Origin: Pedobacter soli
GTDB lineage: Bacteria > Bacteroidota > Bacteroidia > Sphingobacteriales > Sphingobacteriaceae
DNA: 64,000 nucleotides
Reading direction: 5' to 3'
Assembly: GCF_900101435.1 (NCBI RefSeq)
Contig: NZ_FMZH01000012.1
Span: 1 to 64,000 of the forward strand
A program made the position numbers and the translations under genes. The notes under the pieces are model-generated. The model saw nothing but the letters and a program-made list of their open reading frames with translations. It was not told the origin of the DNA and searched no databases. Of this stretch, positions 34,945 to 43,195 are shown one piece after another (within the stretch, counting starts at the first letter, position 1; each line of letters opens with the position of its first letter).

Positions 34945-37392
34945 TTAATTCTTCACCCTGTTCTTTTCTGCATCGGCACCCGATGATTCATGACTGGAAG
35001 GTGTGTTAAATGCTTTACCAAAGCGGTAGCTGTAACTCACAACTATTCTTCTCGAATCCTGACGGTTAACCCAATTGGCTTCTGTAGCGGCCAGGTTATT
35101 AATTACCCCATTAAAAATCCGGTTTCTGAAAATATCGCCAGCACTTAATTTCAATGTACTTTTGGGACTTAGCTTTTTCTGTACCGCGGCGCCAAACTCA
35201 TGCACCGATCCCAATAAAAACTGTACATTCGAAAACTTGCTCTGGTATTGTCCGTTCAGTTCGGCGCTCCAGCTCGGGCTGATTTTAAACTGCAGATTGG
35301 GATAAGCCCTGAAAAAAGTACCATTGGTTACCAAAAATCCGGTATAAAAATCGGTCTTCGAAACCATCCTGCCCACCTCTGTGTAAGCGTTCAGTTTCAG
35401 CCATTTGGTTAAATCGATTTCTGCATTTACCGAAAGATTGGCTACTCTGGTTTTACCCACATTGGCTGGCCGGCTATAATAGGTGCCGTTTAAAATTTCG
35501 ATGGTTTCATTTACTTCATCGCACACCCAGCTGTAGCTAAAGGTGGTGGTTATTTTATTTTTAAAGGTATGCGATAACTCTAAACTCTGCGTAAACGAGG
35601 GCTTTAAGAAAGGGTTACCCACATAATACGTAAACTTATCCAGCGGAGAAAAGAAAGGGTTCAGGTCCTGGTAATAAGGCCTGTCAATGCGGCGACCATA
35701 GTTTAACCCGAGCTGGTTATTTCCTGCAGTATCAAGCTTGTAAGAAAAGTAAAAGGTAGGGAACAAGCTGTTGTAGGTACGTTTAAAACTCGAATCGGGT
35801 TTAATCAGGTTACCTAACTGATGCCCGTTTGAAACGGTATTTTCGTAACGCAAACCCACTTGCAACGAAAACCTTTTCCCTTCCCTGCTCATGTTCAGAT
35901 AAGCCGCATTGATATTTTCGCGGTACAAAAAGTGATTGCTCTTTTCGTAATCAGGGCTTGTTTTTCCGTTAGCAGTATTGAAATAACCTGCCGTGTTATT
36001 GGTTTTGGTATAAGCCGATTTCGCGCCGGCATCCAGCTTCCATTTATTGGCCAATGGATGGCTGTAATCTATTTTAGCCGTATAAATATCGATATTGGAA
36101 GGTAAATCGCCCGTTAAAATATCCTGATATTTCAAAGCCATGTTGGGCAGATAACTGAAGTTGTAATAAGTTTGATCAGTTTGGTTGTGATACAGGAGGT
36201 AATCTGCATCAAAGGTTAACTCTCTACCCGCTTGATTAAATTTATGCCTGTAATTTAAATTCACCCCCGCATTCTGGTACTTAATCTGGTCGATATTTTC
36301 GGCACGGATTACCGAATCGAGTTGCATGCTGGCATTAGACAGGTTGCTGGTGTTGTTATTTACCTGTTTCGAAATCCTGTTCATCCCTGTAAACACTACA
36401 CCCCATGTTGTTTTTTCGGTCGCATAAAAATCCAGTCCTGTTTTCAGGTTAAAAGTGTTGCCATGCCTGCGGAAATAAGAATTCTGGTTAAAGTAGGATT
36501 TGGCACTACCATCGTCATTTTTATATTTCCTGTTCAGATCCAGATCGGTAAAACTGTTGTTAAGGTTGTAACTGAGCGTTCCGAAAACATTGAGCTTATC
36601 TTTGCGGTAATTAAAATTAAAACTGTCGTTCGAGCGGCTCATCTGGCCCTGATTCAGACTAAGGTTAATTCCTCCATTAAATCCTGCCGTTTTGGTTTTC
36701 TTCGTTTTAATGTTAATTACCCCACCATTTCCAGCCGCATCATATTTGGCCGGTGGATTGGTCATCAGTTCAATCTGATCGAGTGATGAAGAGGGCAACG
36801 AGCGCAGGTAATTTTCAAGATCAGCACCAGAAAGGTAAGTAGGCTTATCATCGATAAAAATAGCCACCCCATTTTTTCCTTTAAGCGAAATAGCCCCGTT
36901 CTGATCGACACTTACGCCCGGCGATTTGCTCAGCACATCAAGCGCTGTGGTACCCGCATTGGAAATTAACGCATCAACATTAACCACAGTACGATCTATC
37001 TTGCGTTCAACAAAGGCCTTTTGGCCGGCAACCGTTACCTCTTTCAGGTTATTGGCTCCGGTAGCCATTTTAATATCCGCCAGGGCGATATTGGGTTGCG
37101 CCGCATCCACCACCAATAAATCTGACTGGTAAATGGACGCTCCCACAACTGATATTTTAATCTGGTATTTACCATAACCCAACTGATCAAAACTAAACCG
37201 TCCGTCGGCTTCGGTAAAACTGGTTTTTAACAAAATAGTATCTTTAAGCAACGCAACCGTAGCAAATTCGATGTTTTTGCCTTCGGCATCCAATACCCTG
37301 CCATAAATTTTAGATGATGGTGTTTGAGCTTGAGCGAAAGTAAGGGCAATATTCATCCACATGGCAAAAAAAGCCACTATAATTGTTTTCAT
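34945..37392 (-). CDS. Outer-membrane beta-barrel protein of the TonB-dependent receptor superfamily
   Basis: An 815-residue exported protein: signal peptide (to FAQAQ), CarboxypepD_reg-like domain (residues ~28-110, IYGRVLDAEGKNIEFATVALL), plug (~115-225, RTVVNVDALISNAGTTALDVL, GVAIFIDDKPTYLSGADLENYLRSLPSSSLDQIELMTNPPAKYDAAGNGGVINIKT) and an outer-membrane barrel ending RRIVVSYSYRFGKAF, plus a short polar tail. This is the OMP_b-brl_3 type, often peptide- or metal-linked rather than glycan-linked, with no SusD partner. It is the third gene of the blaI, M56, OMP operon, 23 bases after the M56 stop, so it is likely controlled by the BlaI/M56 pair. Confidence 0.9.
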   Translation of the reverse strand: MKTIIVAFFAMWMNIALTFAQAQTPSSKIYGRVLDAEGKNIEFATVALLKDTILLKTSFTEADGRFSFDQLGYGKYQIKISVVGASIYQSDLLVVDAAQPNIALADIKMATGANNLKEVTVAGQKAFVERKIDRTVVNVDALISNAGTTALDVLSKSPGVSVDQNGAISLKGKNGVAIFIDDKPTYLSGADLENYLRSLPSSSLDQIELMTNPPAKYDAAGNGGVINIKTKKTKTAGFNGGINLSLNQGQMSRSNDSFNFNYRKDKLNVFGTLSYNLNNSFTDLDLNRKYKNDDGSAKSYFNQNSYFRRHGNTFNLKTGLDFYATEKTTWGVVFTGMNRISKQVNNNTSNLSNASMQLDSVIRAENIDQIKYQNAGVNLNYRHKFNQAGRELTFDADYLLYHNQTDQTYYNFSYLPNMALKYQDILTGDLPSNIDIYTAKIDYSHPLANKWKLDAGAKSAYTKTNNTAGYFNTANGKTSPDYEKSNHFLYRENINAAYLNMSREGKRFSLQVGLRYENTVSNGHQLGNLIKPDSSFKRTYNSLFPTFYFSYKLDTAGNNQLGLNYGRRIDRPYYQDLNPFFSPLDKFTYYVGNPFLKPSFTQSLELSHTFKNKITTTFSYSWVCDEVNETIEILNGTYYSRPANVGKTRVANLSVNAEIDLTKWLKLNAYTEVGRMVSKTDFYTGFLVTNGTFFRAYPNLQFKISPSWSAELNGQYQSKFSNVQFLLGSVHEFGAAVQKKLSPKSTLKLSAGDIFRNRIFNGVINNLAATEANWVNRQDSRRIVVSYSYRFGKAFNTPSSHESSGADAEKNRVKN

Positions 37393-37415
37393 GAGGGGTT
37401 TGGATTAGCGCTTTT

Positions 37416-39347
37416 TTAGAAATTGGTTTTGTGGTTCTCAATCACATAATTATACATCAGTGAATGGCCCTCATTTTTCAGAAACTTTTGTTTGTATTTT
37501 TTCTGCACATCGGCACTTTGCTTAACACCATTTACAATCAGTTCATCTTTGTTAAGCTTGTAAGATAGCTTGTTGGTACTGCTGATAATCCCATCTTTCA
37601 TCATTTCCTGATTAATTTCACTGGTATAATCGTGGCCATCGCCATTGGTTACTGTTTTAGAAGTAACGGTACGTTCAACACCGGTTCTGGTTGTTGTGGT
37701 GCCATAGGCAGGTGGCGTAGGCGGAGTTGGCGGCGTTGCAGGTGTACCATACGCAGCCGGAGTTGGAGGAGTGGGAGGCGTAGGTGGTACCGCGTAAGAA
37801 TTTATAGCTCTTGGTGCTCTGGCCGGACGTGGAGCCCTTGCCGGACGTGCTGGTCTCGGAGGACGAGGAGGACGAGGCACATCATAACCTTTTCCATCAG
37901 CATGCTCTTTTGCCCATTTTGCATCTTCCTTAGCCCATATTGCGTCTTGTTTTGCCCATTCAGCATCTTCCTTAGCCAGTTTTTTGTCTTCTTCCGCGCG
38001 TTTTTTATCTTCAGCGGCCATTTTCCTGTCTTCTCTTGCGCGCTGTTGATCTTCCTTCCGGGCTTTAATGTCTTGTTCAGTTGCTAATGCAGCTTTGTTT
38101 TTTTCCTGCACCAATTTTTCGTTACGATCAAGCTTAGCCGCTATTTCGCGTTCCATTTGCTCAGCAGATTTACCTTGTTCTGTTTCGCTGGCTTTGCGAT
38201 TGGCAGCAGTCCGCTTTTTGGTCGAATCCTGCAGTACCTGAATAGCACTTGATATGTTATTTCCGGCAACGGTTTTTGCATTGCCCACACTTTTAAACGC
38301 AGCAGTGCAAATCACTACCGAAACCAGTGCGATGGTTAATATTGTCTTTTCCATTTTGTTTAAAGTTGAATTGGTATTGAATAACATCCTGCTTGCCCTA
38401 TGCAGCAGGCTACCTTTCCTGCCCGTAACCGCCATTGCATAAGCAGGTGCACGCTGCTTAAACTCCTGACAGACAACCAGGGCCTGAACGTAGTTTTTAC
38501 GATCGTTAACACAGGCAATGGCCAAATCATCGCAGCAGTGTTCACGTTCTGTTTTTATTAATTGCGATACCCAAAGTACCGCCGGGTTGAAGAAGAAAAC
38601 GATTTCGATAAAGCTCTGTAACAGGTTTACCAGATAATCTTTGCGTTTAATGTGCGCCAGCTCATGGGCGAGAATGGCTTCCACCTCGGTAGTTGATAAT
38701 CCGTTAAGTAAACCAAGCGGCACTAACACCAAAGGTTTAAAGTGACCTACCACCATAGGCATTTGGGCAATACCCGATTGCATCAGGCTGATTTGCTGGT
38801 TTATCCCCAGTTTTTCACTAAGTTCAGTCAGTTTTGCATCCCATTTTTTACCAGCAGCATAAATGGCATGGTTACGCAAATGGTAAACATTATTTAAGCC
38901 CACAATCAGCTGAATGCTTTTACCACAAATGATCAAAAACCAGATCAATACAATTTGTATATCGTAGGCATTCCATAATGAAAGTGCCCTGTTCATACCG
39001 GCACTCATTTTATCCTGAACACTGGTAACTGCTTGCCCGTCAGCAGGAGAAAGGTTAACGATCTTATTGTGGTTATCGCTAAACAATTGTGCGGCTATTA
39101 CCGGCTTTTGCAATTCTTTATAAAAGGTAAAAGCGATGGCTATTACAAACAGGCTTAAACAAATGGTTAACAGGTTATAACGCAAAGTAGCACTTGCCTT
39201 GCGGGTAGTAAACATAACCAAACCTGCCAGCAGGGCCAGTATTACACCCAGCCAAAGCGAATGAAAAAGCGTTGCGCCTAAGGCATGCAGCCAATTTTCG
39301 GGTAAAAGGTTAACCAGTTTAAATTCCATGATTGTGGTTTTTAGCAT
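37416..39347 (-). CDS. BlaR1-like M56 membrane metallopeptidase with long charged and Pro-rich tail
   Basis: Sensor-type zinc peptidase that in the BlaR/MecR systems cleaves or triggers loss of the BlaI repressor. Residues 1-320 carry several TM helices and the zinc motif HELAHIKRKDY, followed by SFIEIVFFFNPAVLWVSQLIKTEREHCCDDLA. After a last TM helix (~335-355) comes a coiled, highly charged stretch with repeated AKEDAxWAKxDA-type units, then a Pro/Arg/Ala and Pro/Thr-rich part (PRPPRPPRPARPARAPRP, PPTPPTPPTP), then a short folded end. No penicillin-binding sensor domain is present. Start at 39347 or the Met at 39329; the first is eight bases from the blaI stop. Confidence 0.88.
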   Translation of the reverse strand: MLKTTIMEFKLVNLLPENWLHALGATLFHSLWLGVILALLAGLVMFTTRKASATLRYNLLTICLSLFVIAIAFTFYKELQKPVIAAQLFSDNHNKIVNLSPADGQAVTSVQDKMSAGMNRALSLWNAYDIQIVLIWFLIICGKSIQLIVGLNNVYHLRNHAIYAAGKKWDAKLTELSEKLGINQQISLMQSGIAQMPMVVGHFKPLVLVPLGLLNGLSTTEVEAILAHELAHIKRKDYLVNLLQSFIEIVFFFNPAVLWVSQLIKTEREHCCDDLAIACVNDRKNYVQALVVCQEFKQRAPAYAMAVTGRKGSLLHRASRMLFNTNSTLNKMEKTILTIALVSVVICTAAFKSVGNAKTVAGNNISSAIQVLQDSTKKRTAANRKASETEQGKSAEQMEREIAAKLDRNEKLVQEKNKAALATEQDIKARKEDQQRAREDRKMAAEDKKRAEEDKKLAKEDAEWAKQDAIWAKEDAKWAKEHADGKGYDVPRPPRPPRPARPARAPRPARAPRAINSYAVPPTPPTPPTPAAYGTPATPPTPPTPPAYGTTTTRTGVERTVTSKTVTNGDGHDYTSEINQEMMKDGIISSTNKLSYKLNKDELIVNGVKQSADVQKKYKQKFLKNEGHSLMYNYVIENHKTNF

Positions 39348-39354
39348 TAATTAA

Positions 39355-39744
39355 TTATTCCATGCTATCCAATAGCCGCTTAATCTCTTCAATCTCTTTT
39401 TTAGATGTCTTTTCATTGCCCAGAAGTTGCATCATTAGTTGCGATGCCGAGCCTTTGTACAGGGTATTTACAAAACGATCTAATAATTGTACTTTGGTTT
39501 TCTCTTCTGCCTCAACCGGAATATAAATGTGCTTCATTTGGCTTTCATCACGTTTTAAAATTCCTTTCTCGGTCAGGATTTGCATTTGTTTGAGGGTTGA
39601 AGTGTAGTTCACCTCGCGCTGCATATTCAACTGATCGTTCACAAACCGAACCGTAGATGGACCAAATTCCCACAAAACCTGCAATATTTCTAATTCGGCT
39701 TTGGTAGGTTCGGGTAGATTATTTTCAGTCTCATTCATTTTCAT
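39355..39744 (-). CDS. BlaI/MecI/CopY-family repressor
   Basis: A 129-residue winged-helix repressor: EPTKAELEILQVLWEFGPSTVRFVNDQLNMQREVNYTSTLKQMQILTEKGIL is the DNA-binding part, and the C-terminal helix (VQLLDRFVNTLYKGSASQLMMQLL) is the dimerisation part. It heads an operon with an M56 peptidase and an outer-membrane receptor. An inverted repeat that overlaps its own promoter lies upstream, suggesting self-control. Confidence 0.92.
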   Translation of the reverse strand: MKMNETENNLPEPTKAELEILQVLWEFGPSTVRFVNDQLNMQREVNYTSTLKQMQILTEKGILKRDESQMKHIYIPVEAEEKTKVQLLDRFVNTLYKGSASQLMMQLLGNEKTSKKEIEEIKRLLDSME

Positions 39745-39748
39745 ACGC

Positions 39749-39780
39749 TAAAGGTACGATAGTTTTCGTACGATACAAAT
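39749..39780 (-). promoter_or_regulatory. blaI promoter with overlapping inverted-repeat operator
   Basis: GTACGA (39754-39759) and TCGTAC (39766-39771) form a perfect inverted repeat with a six-base spacer. It lies between a -33 TTTG (39779-39776) and a -7-like TACCTTTA (39756-39749), with the left arm touching the -7 box. A bound BlaI dimer would block the polymerase. Confidence 0.6.
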
Positions 39781-39918
39781 ATTAGGTTAATTATTTTTTC
39801 ACAACCAATCCCGAAAAACATATAATAGCCTCATAATCAATTAAAAATATTTTAAAAATTAACCACTACCAAATGAGAGTTTATATATAAAATATAGAAA
39901 TGAGATTAAAAAGACACT

Positions 39919-39953
39919 AAACATCTGATGTTTAAAATAAACATCGTATGTTT
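39919..39953. promoter_or_regulatory. Twin operator palindromes of the FadR-type regulator
   Basis: AAACATCTGATGTTT (39919-39933, a perfect palindrome) and AAACATCGTATGTTT (39939-39953, arms AAACAT/ATGTTT) are spaced 20 bases centre to centre, i.e. about two helical turns. The second overlaps an exact -7 box TATGTTTG (39947-39954). The first covers the -33 region. Self-repression is the simplest reading. Confidence 0.65.
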
Positions 39954-39972
39954 GCGACATCATTTTAAAGCT

Positions 39973-40623
39973 ATGGAACAGGAAGGTAAACTTTTCGAAC
40001 AAGTTTCGGTTAAAATCCGCAACGACATTAAAGCAGGCAAATTTAAAACCGGCGAAAAAATACCGGCAGAACCGGCTTTGATGGAAATTTATGGTGTAGG
40101 CCGCTCTACCATCAGGGAAGCAATCAAATCGCTCACCCTCTCAGGTATACTTACAGTTAAACAAGGTTTTGGTACTTTGGTCAATGCAATCCCTGCTGAA
40201 CCGATTGAACAACGCCTGCGCCGGTCGGATTTTGCCGAAATTAATCAGGTAAGATCGATACTTGAGCTGGAGATTGTACTCCTGGCCGCACAAAACCGTA
40301 CGGAGCGTGATCTGGAAACCATAGCCACCGCACTGCAAAGCAGAAAAGAAGCGATTGAGCAAGAATCGCGGCCCGATTGTTCCAATGCCGACATCGAATT
40401 TCACCTGGCCATTGCCCGGGCATCAGGCAATCATGTTTTAGCTGATCTTTACGAGAGCTTTACGGTAATCATCCGCGACTTCTTTGCCAAAAGGGCACCA
40501 TCAGGTATTACCCATTTTGCCATGAGCCACCACTTGCACCAATCGTTGTTTGAGGCCATCCAAAACCGAAATGCTGCCGCAGCCCGCGAAATTACCAGTA
40601 CCATATTGAACAATAACCATTAA
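39973..40623 (+). CDS. FadR/GntR-family transcriptional regulator (FCD domain)
   Basis: A 216-residue regulator from the Met at 39973: GntR winged HTH (residues ~8-70, KIPAEPALMEIYGVGRSTIREAIKSLTLSGILTVKQGFGTLV) and an FCD effector domain (~80-210, EINQVRSILELEIVLLAAQ, DIEFHLAIARASGNHVLADL, HHLHQSLFEAIQNRN) whose His and Asp residues usually bind a metal and an organic acid. The frame is open upstream to 39928, but those residues overlap the operators, so the later Met is used. It starts an operon with a TauE/SafE exporter five bases on and a DUF1634 gene. Confidence 0.9.
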   Translation: MEQEGKLFEQVSVKIRNDIKAGKFKTGEKIPAEPALMEIYGVGRSTIREAIKSLTLSGILTVKQGFGTLVNAIPAEPIEQRLRRSDFAEINQVRSILELEIVLLAAQNRTERDLETIATALQSRKEAIEQESRPDCSNADIEFHLAIARASGNHVLADLYESFTVIIRDFFAKRAPSGITHFAMSHHLHQSLFEAIQNRNAAAAREITSTILNNNH

Positions 40624-40627
40624 TATC

Positions 40628-41461
40628 ATGTCAATTTTAACTTTTACCCTAATATTAATCCTGGGGGCTTATCTGGCCGGTCTGGTCGGTTCGTTAACCG
40701 GTTTGGGTGGTGGAGTAGTTGTAATTCCGCTGCTTACCCTGGTGTTTCATGTCGATATCCGTTACGCCATTGGTGCCGCCCTTCTGGCCTCCATTGCCAA
40801 TTCATCGGGTGCAGCAAGTGCTTATATTAAAGAAGGCATTACCAATATAAGACTGGGCATGTTTCTCGAAATTGCCACGACCCTCGGCGCAGTACTGGGT
40901 GCGTTAATTGCCATTTATACGCCAACCAATACCATTGCGATCCTTTTTGGCTGTGTATTGCTTTTTTCTGCAGCCATGACACTGAGGAAAAAGAACCAGG
41001 AAGCTTTAACGGAAGGCAGCCAGCTATCGGCCATTTTAAAACTGAACAGCAGCTATCCTACAGCAGCAGGCCCGGTAAATTATAAGCTTAGAAACGTGGG
41101 TGCGGGTTTTTCCATTATGACAGTGGCCGGGGTAATGTCGGGTTTACTAGGCATTGGCTCGGGAGCTTTAAAGGTACTGGCAATGGATACAGCCATGAAA
41201 ATCCCTTTTAAAGTGAGTACAACCACGAGTAATTTCATGATTGGGGTTACGGCAGCGGCCAGTGCAGTGGTTTACCTGCAACGTGGCTACATGGACCCAG
41301 GTATTGCTTTTCCGGTAGTACTCGGCGTACTGGGTGGTGCATTTACGGGTGCGAAACTCTTAACACATATCAACCCTTCAACACTCCGTATCATCTTTTG
41401 TATTGCCATTACTTTTGTCGCCTTAGAGATGATTTATAACGGTTATCACCATCAATTTTAA
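40628..41461 (+). CDS. TauE/SafE-family membrane transporter
   Basis: A 277-residue membrane protein of the sulfite/sulfoacetate exporter family, with about eight helices. The family's Gly-rich repeat is seen twice: GLVGSLTGLGGGVVVIPLLTL near the start and AGVMSGLLGIGSGALKVLAMD in the second half. The anion carried is unknown; members move sulfite, sulfoacetate or carboxylates. It is translated close behind the FadR-type regulator and before a DUF1634 protein, a combination often seen as a unit. Confidence 0.9.
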   Translation: MSILTFTLILILGAYLAGLVGSLTGLGGGVVVIPLLTLVFHVDIRYAIGAALLASIANSSGAASAYIKEGITNIRLGMFLEIATTLGAVLGALIAIYTPTNTIAILFGCVLLFSAAMTLRKKNQEALTEGSQLSAILKLNSSYPTAAGPVNYKLRNVGAGFSIMTVAGVMSGLLGIGSGALKVLAMDTAMKIPFKVSTTTSNFMIGVTAAASAVVYLQRGYMDPGIAFPVVLGVLGGAFTGAKLLTHINPSTLRIIFCIAITFVALEMIYNGYHHQF

Positions 41462-41472
41462 ACACTACCAAT

Positions 41473-41874
41473 ATGAAAAATTCAATTTCAAAACAACTGA
41501 TCGGCGACCGCGATGTAGAAAAAATTGTTGGTCAGTTGTTGCGCTTCGGAGTAATTACCGCAAGTTTAGTTGTGCTGTTGGGCGGCATCCTTTTTTTAAC
41601 GCAAAACGGCAACGGGCCCCGTCCCGATTATCATATTTTTAAAGGCGAGCAAGACAGCTTTATCACTTTTGAAGGGATATTTATGGGGCTTTTTACTTTT
41701 AAACCCATGGCCATTATCCAGTTTGGGGTTTTACTGCTAATCATTACCCCTATCATGCGGATTGTATTTTCGCTATTTGCATTTATGCTGGAAAAAGACA
41801 AACTCTATGTAATCATTACGCTGATTGTTTTGGGGATTATTCTGGCGAGTACTTTTGGCGGATTGAAGGTTTAA
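41473..41874 (+). CDS. DUF1634 membrane protein
   Basis: A 133-residue inner-membrane protein with three hydrophobic helices (VITASLVVLLGGILFLT, KPMAIIQFGVLLLIITPIMRIVFSLFAFML, YVIITLIVLGIILASTF) and the family's DRDVEKIVGQLLRFGV start. Its function is unknown; it accompanies TauE/SafE transporters and is 11 bases behind one here. Confidence 0.9.
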   Translation: MKNSISKQLIGDRDVEKIVGQLLRFGVITASLVVLLGGILFLTQNGNGPRPDYHIFKGEQDSFITFEGIFMGLFTFKPMAIIQFGVLLLIITPIMRIVFSLFAFMLEKDKLYVIITLIVLGIILASTFGGLKV

Positions 41875-41909
41875 ATTTTCGGTTGTTGCAAACAAGCCAA
41901 TCATTGCTG

Positions 41910-42169
41910 TCCGTAGAGTTAAGCGTAGCGTCTCTACGGATTGGTAAATGAAATTGAGTTTTCTAACTCAATCCATAAAAACGAGTCAAAGACTCTTTTC
42001 TATTCATAATCCGTAGAGTCCTCCGGAACTCTACGGACAGACAGTGGTCATTAATTTATCGGTCGGTGTCACCACCGACCGAAATAAAATATCTATTCGG
42101 TTGGTGCAGACACCAACCGATAGTCCAAAGCCACAGATTAACAGATTGGATTAATCTGTTAATCTGTGG
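41910..42169. repeat. Array of five intergenic hairpins
   Basis: The gap between the DUF1634 gene and the next gene (41875-42208) has no reading frame but five hairpins: CCGTAGAG/CTCTACGG (41911-41939), CCGTAGAGT/ACTCTACGG (42011-42036), TCGGTCGGTG/CACCGACCGA (42059-42082), TCGGTTGGTG/CACCAACCGA (42097-42120) and a 17-base perfect stem CCACAGATTAACAGATT/AATCTGTTAATCTGTGG (42131-42169). The third and fourth share GGTnGGTG stems. Similar pieces recur at 48230-48509. Confidence 0.8.
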
Positions 42170-42208
42170 CAAAAAAATAATAGCTAATAGCCGTAAGAAT
42201 AGTGGTCA

Positions 42209-43066
42209 TTAATCAGCCTTAATCTCTTTTATCACTGCAATAATATCTTCTTCGCCATATTTAACAGCTGCAGCTTCGAAAGTTTGCAATGCCGTTTTAG
42301 CGAGTGGCGATGAAATCCCTTCCGCTTTAGCCAGGTTTAAATCTTTCACAATGTGTTTCAGTGCGAAAGCGGCCTGATATTGATCTGCAATGATCGCATC
42401 GCCCTTAATTTTCGTAAAGATATTTCCAATGGCGGCATTGTTGATCAGATTGAGCAAATCTTCGGTTTTGATTCCCTGTGCATTGGCAAACAATACGGTT
42501 TCGGCCAATCCCTGAGCATACAAAGCCAAAAGTGAATTAATGGCCAGTTTCGCACTATTCCCTGCTCCTGTTTCGCCTACGTGCATGGCTAGTTTTCCCA
42601 ACCGTTCTAGAATGGGTTTTATGGTATTAAAAGTACTTTCATCGCCTCCAACCATAATAACTAACTGACCTGTTTCGGCCTGCTTTACACTACCCGAAAC
42701 CGGGGCATCTAAATAAAAGTGTCCTTTAGCCGCGCAATCGGTAGCCATTTGCTTCGAGATAGCAGGTGAAACCGTACTCATGTTAACAATGGTTTTCCCA
42801 GTTGTTTCTGCACTCAAAATACCATCCGATCCCTTAAAAACAGCTTCTATTGCGGCATCGTCACTCACCATTACAAATACTACATCTGTTTGTAATGTGA
42901 GCTCTTTTGGTGTTTCGGCCAGTAAAGCCCCTGCTTCTGTCAAGGCTCCTTCTTTTGCTTTGTTCCGGTTATATACTTTTACCTGGTAACCTGCTTCAAT
43001 CAATTGCGTAGCCATCGGGATACCCATGTTACCCAATCCGATCCAGCCTATTTTTGTTGTGTTCAT
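42209..43066 (-). CDS. NAD(P)-dependent beta-hydroxyacid dehydrogenase (3-hydroxyisobutyrate dehydrogenase type)
   Basis: Cytosolic oxidoreductase acting on beta-hydroxyacids or reducing small semialdehydes. From the Met at 43066 there are 285 residues: Rossmann motif KIGWIGLGNMGIPMATQLIEAG with NRNKAK at the cofactor end, the substrate motif FYLDAPVSGSVKQAETGQLVIMVGG, and GETGAGNSAKLAINSLLALYAQGLAE with the catalytic Lys. The NRNK start of the ribose loop points to NADPH use as in glyoxylate/succinic-semialdehyde reductases; this is inference. The frame extends to 43147, but the extra residues lack domain character. Confidence 0.9.
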   Translation of the reverse strand: MNTTKIGWIGLGNMGIPMATQLIEAGYQVKVYNRNKAKEGALTEAGALLAETPKELTLQTDVVFVMVSDDAAIEAVFKGSDGILSAETTGKTIVNMSTVSPAISKQMATDCAAKGHFYLDAPVSGSVKQAETGQLVIMVGGDESTFNTIKPILERLGKLAMHVGETGAGNSAKLAINSLLALYAQGLAETVLFANAQGIKTEDLLNLINNAAIGNIFTKIKGDAIIADQYQAAFALKHIVKDLNLAKAEGISSPLAKTALQTFEAAAVKYGEEDIIAVIKEIKAD

Positions 43067-43169
43067 TCTGTCTTTTTGTTGATAAACAAATGTGCCAAAC
43101 AAAAAGCTGAAATCGTTTACGACAATGGTAAAAATGATGTTGACCAAACAAAATAAAATTTTATTGCGT

Positions 43170-43177
43170 TAACTTTG
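43170..43177 (+). promoter_or_regulatory. -7-like box before the alkylation repair gene
   Basis: TAACTTTG is an exact TAnnTTTG match 19 bases before the ATG at 43196. No matching -33 box at the usual spacing was seen. Confidence 0.4.
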
Positions 43178-43195
43178 ATCTTCTATTCTACTCCT

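Noticed and set aside
34945-37392. SusC-type transporter
   Set aside because: There is no SusD partner and the plug and barrel match the OMP_b-brl_3 type; the operon partners are BlaI and M56.
42131-42169. Simple terminator for the flanking genes
   Set aside because: The 17-base stem is followed by A residues on the plus strand and has no T-tract on either strand, so it fits a dispersed hairpin better.
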